NCBI RefSeq assembly: GCF_040939785.1
Contig: NZ_CP162553.1
Span: forward strand, 7,087,001 to 7,151,000
Reading direction: 5' to 3'
Source of the DNA: Bradyrhizobium lupini
Lineage (GTDB): Bacteria; Pseudomonadota; Alphaproteobacteria; Rhizobiales; Xanthobacteraceae
DNA length: 64,000 bases
The notes below the pieces were generated by a model, which saw only the letters and a list, made by a program, of their open reading frames with translations, ran no database searches and was not told the origin of the DNA. How positions within the stretch are numbered: the stretch's first letter is position 1; the number at the start of each line of letters is the position of its first letter. Positions 9,352-18,194 of the stretch are shown piece by piece. The position numbers and the translations under genes are program-made.

Positions 9352-9699
9352 ATGACCGAAGACGATCCGACCGACGAGATTTCAGACATCGAAGCGCGGA
9401 TCGAGGCTTTGGCCGAGATCGCCGAACGATGTCGGAAGTACATCCTGGCATCCAAGATCGCCGTCGGCGGCGGCGCTGCGCTGTTGCTGATCACGATCCT
9501 CGGCTTGCTCGGAATGGGCCAGACCGCCGCGCTCGGATCGATCGCTCTGGTGCTCGGCGGGATCGTCTCGCTCGGTTCGAACGTCAGCACGCTGCGGCAG
9601 ACGGAGAGCGCGATCGGGGATGCGGAGGCGCTTCGGTCTCAACTGATCAGCCGCATTGACCTTCGCGTGGTCGCCGATGCGCCGATGAAGCTGGTGTGA
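9352..9699 (+). CDS. Small two-helix membrane protein
   Basis: 115 residues. An acidic coiled-coil-like N-terminus (SDIEARIEALAEIAERCRKY) is followed by two hydrophobic segments (KIAVGGGAALLLITILGLLG and TAALGSIALVLGGIVSLGSN) and a charged C-terminus. No recognised domain. Probably an inner-membrane protein. Confidence 0.65.
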   Translation: MTEDDPTDEISDIEARIEALAEIAERCRKYILASKIAVGGGAALLLITILGLLGMGQTAALGSIALVLGGIVSLGSNVSTLRQTESAIGDAEALRSQLISRIDLRVVADAPMKLV

Positions 9700-9720
9700 C
9701 GCGGCGCTCGCAGGCCAATG

Positions 9721-9873
9721 TCACGCCGCAGCCCTGCGCGACAGCACCTGCAGCTCCTCGCGGCATTCGGCTGCGAACGCCTGAAGCTGCTCCGCGGTTT
9801 GCCGGTCGAGGATCGCCTTTGCCAGTCTTTCAGCGCGGGCAAGCTGGTCTCTGAGATATGCGATGCGGGCCAT
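9721..9873 (-). CDS. Short helical protein (50 aa)
   Basis: ATG 9873-9871 to TGA 9723-9721, with a strong SD (AAGGTGA) just upstream. The product is strongly helical and charged: MARIAYLRDQLARAERLAKA, then ILDRQTAEQLQAFAAECREE and a short tail. The amphipathic pattern and good start signals argue that it is real; similar short alpha-helical proteins are common in Bradyrhizobium. Function unknown. Confidence 0.65.
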   Translation of the reverse strand: MARIAYLRDQLARAERLAKAILDRQTAEQLQAFAAECREELQVLSRRAAA

Positions 9874-9969
9874 GTGTCACCTTCCGCAGGGATGATTTGA
9901 TGGCCGTGACCCTACGGCCATCGCCGGATTCATTATGTGAGGCACGTCACATCTGACGCGGGCGCCGCG

Positions 9970-10617
9970 TCAGCGGGTCGCGTCCGCCGCAGCGAAATGC
10001 GCCATCTGGTCGGCGTGGGCTTTGGCGAAGGCCGGGCGGGCGGTGGCGCGCGCGACGTAGGCGCCGCAGGCGGGACTGTCCGCGAGCCCTTCGAACTGAT
10101 CGACGATGCGCAGCACGTCTGACATCAGGATGTCGGCGACGGAGAACGTGCCTGCCAGCCATTCGCGGCTGGCCAGCACCGCCTCCATGTGCTTGAGGCG
10201 GAGCTTGAGGAAGTCGTCGACGAATTTCCACGCGGCCGTATCGCTCGGATGACCCATGAACTTCGACATCGTCCAGGGCAGGCTCGCCATCTCCACCGAA
10301 TTGAGCGCGGCGAACAGCCATTCCGTGGCTTCGTTGCGGCCGCGCGGATCTGATGGCATCAGCTTCGCGCTGAGGCCGCCGAGATGCAGCAGGATCGCGC
10401 CGCTCTCGAAGATCGAGAGATCGCCGTCGGTCAGCCACGGCACCTGCCCGAACGGCTGGTGCGCAAGATGCTCGGCGCCGCGCCCGTCGAACGGCGCGCT
10501 CGCGACGCGATAGGGCAATGCGGCCTCTTCGAGCGCCCAGCGCACCCGAAGGTCGCGCACGAAACCGCGCGGGGGCGGGGGAACCCAGTCGAAGGTGGTG
10601 AGCGTGAGGTCGGGCAT
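9970..10617 (-). CDS. Glutathione S-transferase family protein
   Basis: 215 residues from ATG 10617; an upstream extension to 10710 lacks family similarity. Thioredoxin-like N-domain: FVRDLRVRWALEEAALPYRV, FGQVPWLTDGDLSIFESGAI (the Gly-site Pro and Glu-Ser pair). The all-helical C-domain carries SREWLAGTFSVADILMSDVL, the conserved N-capping Asp of GSTs. It likely conjugates or reduces electrophiles with glutathione in the cytoplasm; substrate unknown. Confidence 0.88.
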   Translation of the reverse strand: MPDLTLTTFDWVPPPPRGFVRDLRVRWALEEAALPYRVASAPFDGRGAEHLAHQPFGQVPWLTDGDLSIFESGAILLHLGGLSAKLMPSDPRGRNEATEWLFAALNSVEMASLPWTMSKFMGHPSDTAAWKFVDDFLKLRLKHMEAVLASREWLAGTFSVADILMSDVLRIVDQFEGLADSPACGAYVARATARPAFAKAHADQMAHFAAADATR

Positions 10618-10747
10618 GTGGTGTCTCCGTCTGCTGTTCAGGCATAGGACGGGTGAGAGATGCGCGTTCCGACACCGGTGCCGTCCTTTTTTTGTCGTCG
10701 CCGACGTCATCGGCTAGTCTCACCCCAAACAACAGGAGGAAAATCCG

Positions 10748-11062
10748 ATGCCGTCAGCCTTCTTCGTCGTCCGCGCCGTCGTCACCGATGCCGGCAAGCG
10801 CGCCGCCTTCGACAGGTGGTACGAGACCGAACATCTGCCCGACGCGATGAAGGCCTTCGGCGTGAGCAAGGCCTGGCGGTTCTGGAGCCTCGACGATCCC
10901 TCACTGCATCAGGCGATGTATCAGTTCGCGAGCGAGGCTGCGCTGCACGCCATGCTGAAGGGCGAAGCGCTGACGCAACTGGTGGCCGATTTCAACCGCG
11001 ATTGGCCCGACGTGACGCGCACGCGCGAGTTGCTGGTGCTGGCGCAGGAGTTTGGCAAGTAG
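10748..11062 (+). CDS. Dimeric alpha-beta-barrel protein (EthD/DUF4286-like)
   Basis: 104 residues; AGGAGG lies upstream of ATG 10748. The pattern FFVVRAVVTDAGKRAAFDRW, YETEHLPDAM and a C-terminal beta strand fits the ferredoxin-like dimeric alpha-beta barrel seen in EthD and monooxygenase-like small enzymes. The W-Y-x-x-E-H-L-P motif is typical of that group. Reaction unknown. Confidence 0.72.
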   Translation: MPSAFFVVRAVVTDAGKRAAFDRWYETEHLPDAMKAFGVSKAWRFWSLDDPSLHQAMYQFASEAALHAMLKGEALTQLVADFNRDWPDVTRTRELLVLAQEFGK

Positions 11063-11190
11063 CGCCCGGCGGCGGGCTGTCACCGTCGGAGTCGCAGCGA
11101 AGCTGAACGCGCGATTCAGCTTCGGTTCATGTCGTCACCACGACACTCGCCTCTGCATCACTGGCACGACCATCCAAGAGGAAAGAAGTC

Positions 11191-11469
11191 ATGGAGCGCC
11201 GGAACTTTTTAAAATTTGCAATCGGTGTCGCGGCCGGAGCTGCCGCGTTCACGACCGCCGCAAAGGCTGCGCCGCTGGCGCCGCAGCCGCTCGGTGACCC
11301 CCGCATGCCGCAAGGCAATCCCGACGCTCATCCCGCAGTCACCAGCAGCGAAGAAGCCGCGCAGTTGAAGCCGGAGCAGGTGCACTGGCACGGCCGCCAT
11401 CGCCATTGGGGTTGGCGCCGCCGTCACTGGGGCTGGCATCGCCGGCGATGGCACCGCCGCCATTGGTAA
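11191..11469 (+). CDS. Tat-exported His/Arg/Trp-rich small protein
   Basis: 92 residues. The N-terminus MERRNFLKFAIGVAAGAAAF is a textbook twin-arginine signal (RRNFLK) with a following A-K-A cleavage region, so folded or metal-loaded export is implied. The last 28 residues are almost entirely His, Arg, Trp and Gly in an imperfect repeat (HWGWRRRHWGWHRRRWHRRH). That tail could bind metal or anionic polymers; neither is proven. SD AGAGGAAAG precedes the ATG. Confidence 0.75.
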   Translation: MERRNFLKFAIGVAAGAAAFTTAAKAAPLAPQPLGDPRMPQGNPDAHPAVTSSEEAAQLKPEQVHWHGRHRHWGWRRRHWGWHRRRWHRRHW

Positions 11470-11487
11470 GCTTCGCGCACCAGGCTT

Positions 11488-11518
11488 GAACGGGGACCGC
11501 GATCGGCGGTCCCCGTTC
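11488..11518 (+). terminator. Hairpin terminator after Tat-exported protein
   Basis: GAACGGGGACCGC and GCGGTCCCCGTTC flank a short loop 19 bp after the stop codon: a near-perfect stem. The following T run is weak, so termination may be partly Rho-assisted. Confidence 0.6.
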
Positions 11519-11560
11519 TGATCTGAAACATCCCGGTGCGACGTCAGGCGCTCAAAAAGA

Positions 11561-11595
11561 AAATGGCCGCGCAGGCTTTCGCCGCGCGGCCATTT
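11561..11595. terminator. Bidirectional terminator hairpin
   Basis: AAATGGCCGCGC / GCGCGGCCATTT stem between convergent genes. It is flanked by A-rich DNA on the left (CAAAAAGAAAA) and GCGAAAAAAAC on the right. The left A tract gives a U tract for the leftward transcript, so it best serves the minus-strand gene ending at 11617. Confidence 0.7.
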
Positions 11596-11616
11596 CGCAA
11601 TGCGAAAAAAACGAGA

Positions 11617-11868
11617 TCAGAACGGGCGGCAGCGGCCGGCGTACCAGCGGAAGCCGTAGGGGCACACGCGGGCGCGCGGCACGACCACGACAGGGGCTGG
11701 CGCAACCACGATCGGACCCGGGCGGACAACGACCGGACCGCGCATCGGGCGGCAGCCGCCATAGGCGCCGCGATACCAGCCGGGGCCGCAACCGCCGGCG
11801 GCGCTGGCCGCCTCGCTGAAACCAACGACCGCGCTGGCGAGCATCACGGCGGCAAACAGGTATTTCAT
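11617..11868 (-). CDS. Small secreted Gly/Pro/Val-rich protein with C-terminal Cys pair
   Basis: 83 residues from ATG 11868, with AGGAAG at SD distance; a longer frame to 11949 has no signal sequence at its start. Signal peptide KYLFAAVMLASAVVGFSEAA, then a GCGPGWYRGAYGGCRPMRG block, a Pro-Val repeat (VVVRPGPIVVAPAPVVVVPR) and a C-terminal CPYGFRWYAGRCRPF. The W-Y-R-G-x-x-G-x-C pattern occurs twice, suggesting disulfide-bonded mini-domains. Common type in Bradyrhizobium; function unknown. Confidence 0.75.
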   Translation of the reverse strand: MKYLFAAVMLASAVVGFSEAASAAGGCGPGWYRGAYGGCRPMRGPVVVRPGPIVVAPAPVVVVPRARVCPYGFRWYAGRCRPF

Positions 11869-12071
11869 TTGATCTTCCTTCTCGTCCTTGGGTGTAGGTT
11901 TTGGGGGCAGGTAGGAGGGCTTGGCGCTTTTCGGCGCACCATGAATCAAAAGACACGATTCGACACGTTAAAATCGCAACATGCCGACACGACGCCAGCC
12001 AAATCTGCCAATCATGACCTGAATGCGGCATGAACATTCCCAGCACGCGGATCCGGACGGCAGCAATGACG

Positions 12072-13079
12072 CTAGCGGCCGAGAAAGCCCAGGACTAGCT
12101 CCCTGTACTTCTCAGGCGCCTCGAGGAAGACGAGATGGCCGGTGTCCGGGATCACCTCGGCCCGCGCATTCGGCATCTTCGCCGCGAGTGCCTTCGCCAG
12201 CTCGGCGTTCTCTCCCATTTTCGCGCGCAGCGCCTCCGGTGCGCTCAGTCGGCCCGGCGCGTTGTGGTCGTCGGCGCCCATGATGAATAGCGTCGGCTCG
12301 GTGATCAGTGCGATCTCGTGCGCCACCGGCTCACGATAGATCATCTGGCCGGAACTGACGAAGGCACGCAGCCAGCGCGGATAATCCGGGCTGCCCTTGA
12401 TGTTGAAGCGGGCGTCGATGAACGGCGTGATCGCGTCCGGCGGCAGCTTGATCGCATAATTGGTCTGAAGCTGCTTGCGATAGCCATCGGCCGTGAGCTT
12501 GTCCTCGGTCTCGATGATCTTCTCGGTCGGCGTCGGCGGTACATAGAGGCGGTAATCTTCCAGCCCGATCGGGGCCGTCAGAACAAGGTGGGCGACGCGG
12601 TCGGGAAAGGCGCGGGCGATGCGGACGCCCAGCATGCCGCCGAGCGAATGGGCGACGATCTCGGCCTTGTCGATCTTCAGATAATCGAGCAGCGCGATGG
12701 TGTTGCGCGCCAGATTGTCGAAATGCAATTCGCCGATCGGCTTGGAAGATTTGCCGAAGCCGATCTGGTCCGGCACCACGACGCGGAAGCCGGCCTCGCT
12801 CAGCATCTTGATAACAGGTGCCCAGTAGCTCGACGGGAAGTTGCGCCCGTGCAGCAGCACGACGGTGCGGCCGTTCGGCTGCGCAGGCGGCACGTCCATG
12901 TAGGCCATGCTGAACTGCTCGCCGTCATTGGTCAGAGGCAGCAGGTGTACGGGATAGGGATAGGCAAAGCCTTCGAGCGCGATGCCGTAGGGTTCGCGCG
13001 GGGCGGTGTCGGCGGCGTGGGATGTAAGAGGAGCGGCGAGAAGAGCCGTGCAAAGCACGGCCGGGAGGAGGCGGATCAT
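12072..13079 (-). CDS. Exported alpha/beta-fold hydrolase
   Basis: 335 residues. Signal peptide RLLPAVLCTALLAAPLTSHA. Catalytic framework: oxyanion VVLLHGRNFPSSYW, nucleophile elbow AHSLGGMLG, acid in FIMGADDHNAPG, and His in PDTGHLVFLEAPE. The cap region contains PTPTEKIIETEDKLTADGYR. Resembles the proline-iminopeptidase/epoxide-hydrolase branch; a periplasmic esterase or lactonase is the safest reading. Confidence 0.85.
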   Translation of the reverse strand: MIRLLPAVLCTALLAAPLTSHAADTAPREPYGIALEGFAYPYPVHLLPLTNDGEQFSMAYMDVPPAQPNGRTVVLLHGRNFPSSYWAPVIKMLSEAGFRVVVPDQIGFGKSSKPIGELHFDNLARNTIALLDYLKIDKAEIVAHSLGGMLGVRIARAFPDRVAHLVLTAPIGLEDYRLYVPPTPTEKIIETEDKLTADGYRKQLQTNYAIKLPPDAITPFIDARFNIKGSPDYPRWLRAFVSSGQMIYREPVAHEIALITEPTLFIMGADDHNAPGRLSAPEALRAKMGENAELAKALAAKMPNARAEVIPDTGHLVFLEAPEKYRELVLGFLGR

Positions 13080-13120
13080 TGAAGGCTCTGAGTCATGTTG
13101 GCGCTAGGAGACACATTCTC

Positions 13121-13248
13121 CGTCATGCCGGGCTTGGCCCGCCTGCGCGGCCGAAGCCGCTTCGGCGAGGCGAAGGCCCGGGCATCCACGTGGTGCCACG
13201 CAAACTGCACTAAAGACGTGGATGGCCGGGTCAAGCCCGGCCATGACG
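13121..13248. repeat. Chromosomal palindromic repeat, type B copy 1
   Basis: CGTCATGCCGGGCTTGGCCC at the left and CAAGCCCGGCCATGACG at the right, with inner GGGCATCCACGTG / GACGTGGATGGCCGGG. A second copy is at 25011-25100. It separates divergently read neighbours here. Confidence 0.85.
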
Positions 13249-13276
13249 ACGACGAGACGCTTACACGCGCTTGTGT

Positions 13277-13975
13277 TCAGTCCTTCGCAGTCCCGAACAA
13301 CGCGGCAAACTGCTTCTCGCCGGTGCGCGTAAAATTCACCACGCGGCTGCCGGGCGTGGCGTCGCGGGCAGCCCATTTCAGCTCGGCGAAACGCTGCATC
13401 ATGGCGGCGCCCAGCGTGCCCGCGAGATGGTGACGCCGCTCGCTCCAGTCGAGGCAGGCCTTGCAGACCGGCCGGCGGGGATGGGCGAGCATGTCGGGCG
13501 AGATCTGCAAATGCTTCGCCAGGAAGCGCTCGCCCTCGGCCGTCAGCTCGATCTCCTGCTTCTTCTGCCTGACCAGGTTTTGCGCGCGGAGGGTGTCGAG
13601 CATCTGCACGCCGAGATCGCCGGCGAGATGGTCGTAGCAGATCCGGGCACGCCGCAGCGCCGGATCCTTCGGCCCGGTGCGCACGCGCATATGGCCGGTC
13701 CGCGCGGCGAGGCCCGCAAGCCCCTCCAGCACCCCGGCGACATCGTCGTCGGTGAGGCGGTAGTAGCGGTGGCGGCCCTGCTTCTCCGGCTCGATCAGGC
13801 CACCGGCCTCGAGCTTGGAAAGATGCGAGCTCGCGGTCTGCGGCGTGATGCCGGCCTCCTGCGCCAGCTCGCTCGCGGTGAGCGCGCGGCCGTTCATCAG
13901 TGCCGTGAGCATGTTGGCGCGTGCGGGATCGCCGACGAGCGAAGCGATCATGGCGATGTCAGGACCGGATTTCAT
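13277..13975 (-). CDS. ArsR-family HTH transcriptional regulator
   Basis: 232 residues. Winged HTH in residues 15-90: [20 protein letters not shown], then [20 protein letters not shown] (recognition helix) and the wing [13 protein letters not shown]-terminal part ([20 protein letters not shown]) is shared with the larger ArsR proteins found beside small-molecule enzyme genes. The Cys pair there could sense metal or thiol, but this is inference. It is divergent from the dimeric-barrel genes at 14141 and 14487, which it may regulate. Confidence 0.85.
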   Translation of the reverse strand: MKSGPDIAMIASLVGDPARANMLTALMNGRALTASELAQEAGITPQTASSHLSKLEAGGLIEPEKQGRHRYYRLTDDDVAGVLEGLAGLAARTGHMRVRTGPKDPALRRARICYDHLAGDLGVQMLDTLRAQNLVRQKKQEIELTAEGERFLAKHLQISPDMLAHPRRPVCKACLDWSERRHHLAGTLGAAMMQRFAELKWAARDATPGSRVVNFTRTGEKQFAALFGTAKD

Positions 13976-14030
13976 GCTTCGATGGTAGCCGAAGCATTGC
14001 GGTCGGGCAAGCGCGTAGCCTGGCTTTGCT

Positions 14031-14117
14031 CGTCATTGCGAGGCGCGAAGCGACGACGCAATCCAGGCTGCCTCCGCAGAGGGATTCCTGGATTGCTTCG
14101 CTGCGCTCGCAATGGCG
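14031..14117. repeat. Chromosomal palindromic repeat, type A copy 2
   Basis: Same element as 5222-5307: CGTCATTGCGAG at one end and CTCGCAATGGCG at the other, with AATCCAGG / CCTGGATTGCTTCG inside. It lies between the divergent ArsR gene and the NIPSNAP-like gene, so it partly occupies their promoter region. Confidence 0.85.
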
Positions 14118-14140
14118 GTGTGGAACCAGAGGAGCCCATC

Positions 14141-14449
14141 ATGTCCGTCACCGTCTTCATCCGCTACCAGCTCGATCCCTTCAAGCGCGCGCAGTTCGAG
14201 GAGTATTCGAAGCGCTGGCTCACCATCATCCCGAAATGCGGCGGCGATCTGATCGGCTATTTCATGCCGCACGAGGGCACCAACAACATCGCGTTTGCGC
14301 TGATTACCTTCGAGAGTCTGGCTGCGTATGAGGCCTATCGCGCCCGGCTGCGTCAGGATACGGAAGGCATGGCCAACTTCCACTTCGCCGAGGAGCACAA
14401 ATTCATCCTCGCGGAAGAGCGCACGTTTCTGCGCCAAGTGGTTTTGTAA
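14141..14449 (+). CDS. NIPSNAP-family protein
   Basis: 102 residues; SD AGAGGAG before ATG 14141. Sequence [36 protein letters not shown], and a closing RTFLRQV match the small NIPSNAP ferredoxin-like barrel family. Reaction unknown. It runs with the next two genes, with intergenic gaps of 37 and 51 bp. Confidence 0.8.
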   Translation: MSVTVFIRYQLDPFKRAQFEEYSKRWLTIIPKCGGDLIGYFMPHEGTNNIAFALITFESLAAYEAYRARLRQDTEGMANFHFAEEHKFILAEERTFLRQVVL

Positions 14450-14486
14450 GTGCTATCGTAGGCCATCAACGACAGGAGAGACGCCC

Positions 14487-14837
14487 ATGATCGCCGTGAT
14501 CTTCGAGGTCTGGCCGAAGCCGGAACACCGCCAGGATTATTTCGACCTCGCGGCCGACCTCAAGCCGATCCTGCAAACCATCGACGGCTTCATCTCGGTC
14601 GAGCGTTTCGAAAGCCTGACCGAGAAGGGCAAGATCTTATCGGTGTCGTTCTGGCGGGACGAGGCGGCCGTGCAAGCCTGGCGCAACACGATGGAGCATC
14701 GCCGCACCCAGGCCAAGGGCCGCGCGAAAATCTTCGCCGATTATCACTTGCGTATCGCCAGCGTCATCCGTGACTACAGCATGAATGATCGCGAGCAGGC
14801 GCCGAAGGACAGCCGCGCGGTGCACGACGCGCACTAG
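14487..14837 (+). CDS. Antibiotic-biosynthesis-monooxygenase-like (ABM) dimeric barrel protein
   Basis: 116 residues; SD ACAGGAGAGA precedes ATG 14487. MIAVIFEVWPKPEHRQDYFD, TIDGFISVERFESLTEKGKI, and SFWRDEAAVQAWRNTMEHRR (a W-x-x-x-x-E-H-R motif) identify the ABM family, which includes haem-degrading and quinol monooxygenases and many of unknown function. Adjacent to a NIPSNAP-like and a PEP-mutase-like gene. Confidence 0.8.
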   Translation: MIAVIFEVWPKPEHRQDYFDLAADLKPILQTIDGFISVERFESLTEKGKILSVSFWRDEAAVQAWRNTMEHRRTQAKGRAKIFADYHLRIASVIRDYSMNDREQAPKDSRAVHDAH

Positions 14838-14888
14838 CGCTCGTGGCGGCACGTCCCCATCTCTGCGCGGCCAACAAGGGAGAGAAAC

Positions 14889-15698
14889 ATGCACGTGACA
14901 ACTGCTGACAAGCGCGCGGCCTTCAGGAAGCTGCACGAGAGCGGCTGCTTCATCCTGCCCAATCCGGTCGACGTCGGCAGCGCGAAAGCGTTGCAGCATC
15001 TCGGTTTCAAGGCACTCGCGTCGTCGAGTGCGGGCTTTGCCTGGACCATCGGCAAAGCCGACAACCACGTCACCGTCGAGGACGTCTGTCAGCATCTGGC
15101 CGCATTGAGCACGTCGGTCGACATCCCCGTGAACGCTGATTTCGAGGGCGGCTTTGCGGTCGAGCCGGACAAGGTCGCGGAGAATGTCGAGCGCTGTGTG
15201 CGCACCGGCGTTGCCGGCCTGTCGATCGAGGATTCCACCGGCGACAAGGACAAGCCGATCTACGAGCGCGCGCTCGCAGTCGAGCGCATCAAGGCATCGC
15301 GCAAGGCGATCGGCGATAGCGGCGTGCTGCTGGTCGGCCGCTGCGAGGCCTATCTGTGGGGCGTGACCGACCTCAAGTTGGTCATCGACCGGCTGACGGC
15401 CTACGCAGATGCTGGCGCCGATTGCCTTTACGCGCCGGGCCTGAAGAGCCGCGAGGACATCGCCGCGGTGGTGAAGGCTGTTGCACCCAAACCGTTCAAC
15501 CTGTTGATCGGCGGCTCCGGGCTGTCATTGCAGGAAGCTGCCGATCTTGGCGTGCGCCGGATCAGCGTCGGCGGTTCACTCGCTCGCGCCGCCTGGGGCG
15601 GCTTCATGCGGGCCGCGAAGGAAATGGCGGAGAAGGGGACCTTCGCGGAGCTGGCGGGCGGCTATCCCGGCGGCGAGCTCAACAAGATGTTCAGCTAA
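14889..15698 (+). CDS. Isocitrate lyase / PEP mutase family protein
   Basis: 269 residues. TIM-barrel signatures: FILPNPVDVGSAKALQHLGF, the Mg-binding D-x-E (VNADFEGGF), GLSIEDSTGDKDKP, and VGRCEAYLWG. The KKCGH signature of true isocitrate lyases is missing; that position reads VGRCEAY, typical of the oxaloacetate-decarboxylase/PEP-mutase-like members. Probably acts on a 2-oxo- or methylisocitrate-like acid; substrate unknown. Confidence 0.85.
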   Translation: MHVTTADKRAAFRKLHESGCFILPNPVDVGSAKALQHLGFKALASSSAGFAWTIGKADNHVTVEDVCQHLAALSTSVDIPVNADFEGGFAVEPDKVAENVERCVRTGVAGLSIEDSTGDKDKPIYERALAVERIKASRKAIGDSGVLLVGRCEAYLWGVTDLKLVIDRLTAYADAGADCLYAPGLKSREDIAAVVKAVAPKPFNLLIGGSGLSLQEAADLGVRRISVGGSLARAAWGGFMRAAKEMAEKGTFAELAGGYPGGELNKMFS

Positions 15699-15708
15699 GA
15701 CAAACGAA

Positions 15709-15734
15709 AGCGGCAGGATGTGAATCCCGCCGCT
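15709..15734. terminator. Bidirectional hairpin between convergent genes
   Basis: AGCGGCAGGAT / ATCCCGCCGCT stem (one mismatch) with a GTGA loop, 10 bp after the PEP-mutase-like stop and just before the end of the minus-strand gene at 15756. Confidence 0.6.
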
Positions 15735-15755
15735 GTCGCATATTGTTGCAATTCG

Positions 15756-16148
15756 TTACTTCGCGCCGTCAGCGGGTGCCGGCGTATCCGGGGCCGCCTT
15801 GCTCGGCGCGGCGCCCGTGGTCACGCCCGGTCCGGTGTTGGTGCGCGGCGTCACGTCGCGCATGCCGGGAGGTGCGGCCGGATTGGTAGCCGGTGCCTGC
15901 TGCGCTGTCTGCGTCGCCGGCGTGGTGCTGGCCTGGTTGCTGGTGCCGGTGTTGTTCAGGCCGTAGAATACGGCACCCAGCACCAAGGCGATTGCCACTG
16001 CGAACAGGGCTACTTTGCCGCTGGAGGCGGGGCCTTCGCCAAGCTCCGGGTCGACCTGAAGCTGGGCATCCCGTCGCGCCGCATTGCGATACTCATCATC
16101 GGCGAGATTCGGGCGGTACGGATCGTTGATAAAACGGTCGTCAGCCAT
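15756..16148 (-). CDS. Single-span membrane protein with Pro/Ala/Thr-rich tail
   Basis: 130 residues; SD GAGGAG precedes ATG 16148. Cytoplasmic polar N-terminus (about 1-43), one membrane helix (VALFAVAIALVLGAVFYGL), then a low-complexity Ala/Pro/Thr tail, probably periplasmic. No catalytic motif. Unrecognised family. Confidence 0.7.
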   Translation of the reverse strand: MADDRFINDPYRPNLADDEYRNAARRDAQLQVDPELGEGPASSGKVALFAVAIALVLGAVFYGLNNTGTSNQASTTPATQTAQQAPATNPAAPPGMRDVTPRTNTGPGVTTGAAPSKAAPDTPAPADGAK

Positions 16149-16312
16149 CGATTGGTTCTCCTCGATTATTGCGGCGGGACAACCCGTGGATGCGAGATTC
16201 TGTTCCGCCCTCCTTAATGCTTTCGTCGCATGTTGCGCCCGCGGCGGGAATCGGGAACCTGTTCGCTGGGGAACCTGACGCGTAAGCTCCGCTGACGGAA
16301 GGGAACAAAGCG

Positions 16313-16966
16313 ATGTGGAGCTTGCCGCCGAGCGAATATAGCGTGCTGCATCTGTTGTCGCTGGTTGCGGTCGCGGCGCAAGGCATGACCGCCGCGCTCG
16401 CTGCCGGCCGCCGCAGCATGGATTGGCTCGGCGTCTGCTTCCTCGGCTGCATCACGGCGCTCGGCGGCGGCACCTTGCGCGATCTCTTCCTGGGGCATTA
16501 TCCGTTGGCCTGGGTGCAGAACCCCATCTACCTCGCACTGGCCGGAGGCGCCGCCTTCCTCACCATCCTGATGGCGCGCCTGGTGCACCGGCTGAAACTG
16601 GCCTTCATCGTGCTCGATGCCATCGGCCTCGTCGTCTTCACCATGACCGGCTGCGACATCGCCTGGCAGATGGATGCCACGCTGCCGATCGTCATCGTCT
16701 CCGGCATGGTGACCGGTTGCGCCGGCGGCGTGTTGCGCGACGTGCTCTGCAACGACGTGCCGCTGCTGTTCCGCTCCGAGCTCTACGCCAGCGTCTCGGT
16801 GGTGACGGGATTGTTCTATGCCACCGCGTTCGGTCTTAAGCTGAACGCCGAGCTCTGGACCATTTTGACATTCGTCCTCGGCATCAGCTTCCGCCTGCTG
16901 GCGGTGCGCTACAAATGGGAGATGCCGAAATTCGTCTTCACGGAAGAGGAGGAGCGGGAGCCTTGA
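16313..16966 (+). CDS. Trimeric intracellular cation channel (TRIC/YicG-like) family protein
   Basis: 217 residues, about seven hydrophobic segments. The family's two repeated Gly-rich elements are present: ALGGGTLRDLFLG and CAGGVLRDVLCNDVP, which line the pore in bacterial TRIC structures. Inner-membrane cation channel by family. Convergent with the cytochrome gene (only 1 bp between the stops). Confidence 0.9.
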   Translation: MWSLPPSEYSVLHLLSLVAVAAQGMTAALAAGRRSMDWLGVCFLGCITALGGGTLRDLFLGHYPLAWVQNPIYLALAGGAAFLTILMARLVHRLKLAFIVLDAIGLVVFTMTGCDIAWQMDATLPIVIVSGMVTGCAGGVLRDVLCNDVPLLFRSELYASVSVVTGLFYATAFGLKLNAELWTILTFVLGISFRLLAVRYKWEMPKFVFTEEEEREP

Positions 16967-16967
16967 G

Positions 16968-18194
16968 CTACGGCTCCTGCTTCCGCGCCCTCGCCACCTG
17001 CGCCGGCGTCACCAGCGGCGCGGCGTTGCCCCAGGAATTGCGGATGTAGTTCGTCACCGCCGCGATCTCTGCGTCGGACAGCTGGTTGGAATAGGCCGGC
17101 ATCTCCCCGGTGTTGGGCGCGCGCGGGGTCGTCACGGTGTGGGCGCCGTCGAGGATGATGCGCAAGGTCGAGGACGGATTGACCGATTGCAGCAGCGCGT
17201 TGGCGGGCAGCGGCGGATAGATGCGCGGTGCGCCGGATCCGTCGGCCTCGTGGCAGGCGATGCAGAACTTGGCGTAGATGGCCTGGCCGGCCTTCATCTC
17301 GGCATCGTCAGGCGGCGTCACGATCGTCTCACGCCGTGCCGGCGGCAGGTTCTTCAGGTAAACCGCGATCGCGCGCACGTCGGCATCGCTCATCTTCGAA
17401 GTCGAATTGACGACCACCTCCGCCATCAGCCCGCTGGCATGGCTCCTGGCGTTGCGCCCGCTCTGAAGATATTCCGTGATGTCTTCGACACTCCACGATT
17501 TCAGCCCGGTGCGGGCGGCGCCATCGAGCCGTGGCGCGTACCAGCCGCCCACCTCGTTGCCCGCGAGGGCCTGCGCCTGCTTGTCCGCGCCAAAATAGTT
17601 CTTCGGCGTATGGCAGGCGCCGCAATGACCGAGCCCGGTGACGAGATAGCCGCCCCGATTCCACGCCGCGCTCTGGCTCTGGTCCGGTTCGAACAGGCCG
17701 GGTTTGAAATAGACCATGTTCCAGATCCGCATCAGGCCGCGATAGCTAAACGGCCAGCGTAGTTCCGGCGGCTTGTTGCGGCTGGTGACGGCCGCGAGCG
17801 TTCCGAGATAGGCCCGGATCGCCAGCGTGTCGTCCTTCGTCATCCGCGTGAAATAGGGGTAGGGGAACGCCGGGTAATAGTTGGAGCCGTCTGGGGCGAC
17901 ACCGGTGCGCACGGCGCGAGTGAAATCGGTGTCGGTCCAGGCGCCGATGCCGGTGTCGCGGTCCGGCGTCACGTTCGGGGCATAGATCGCGCCGAATGGT
18001 GTGTCGATGCGCTTTCCGCCCGCGAACGGTTTGGCGGGATCGGCGGTGTGGCAGCCGGCACAGTCGCCGGCCTCCACCAGCGACTTGCCGTAGGCGATCA
18101 GCTCCGGTGACGGCTCGGCGGCGCCGGCCGCGCTCGCAACCGCACTGCACAACGCCAGGCCCACGAGAGCCAGGCCAGTGAGAATCGTCCGCAT
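16968..18194 (-). CDS. Triheme cytochrome c (dehydrogenase cytochrome subunit type)
   Basis: 408 residues with signal peptide and three haem-attachment motifs: CAGCH (about residue 45), CGACH (about 193), CIACH (about 312). This is the arrangement of the cytochrome c subunit of membrane-bound alcohol/gluconate-type dehydrogenases, which passes electrons from a periplasmic flavo- or quinoprotein to ubiquinone. No such dehydrogenase subunit lies next to it, so its partner is unknown. Confidence 0.88.
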   Translation of the reverse strand: MRTILTGLALVGLALCSAVASAAGAAEPSPELIAYGKSLVEAGDCAGCHTADPAKPFAGGKRIDTPFGAIYAPNVTPDRDTGIGAWTDTDFTRAVRTGVAPDGSNYYPAFPYPYFTRMTKDDTLAIRAYLGTLAAVTSRNKPPELRWPFSYRGLMRIWNMVYFKPGLFEPDQSQSAAWNRGGYLVTGLGHCGACHTPKNYFGADKQAQALAGNEVGGWYAPRLDGAARTGLKSWSVEDITEYLQSGRNARSHASGLMAEVVVNSTSKMSDADVRAIAVYLKNLPPARRETIVTPPDDAEMKAGQAIYAKFCIACHEADGSGAPRIYPPLPANALLQSVNPSSTLRIILDGAHTVTTPRAPNTGEMPAYSNQLSDAEIAAVTNYIRNSWGNAAPLVTPAQVARARKQEP

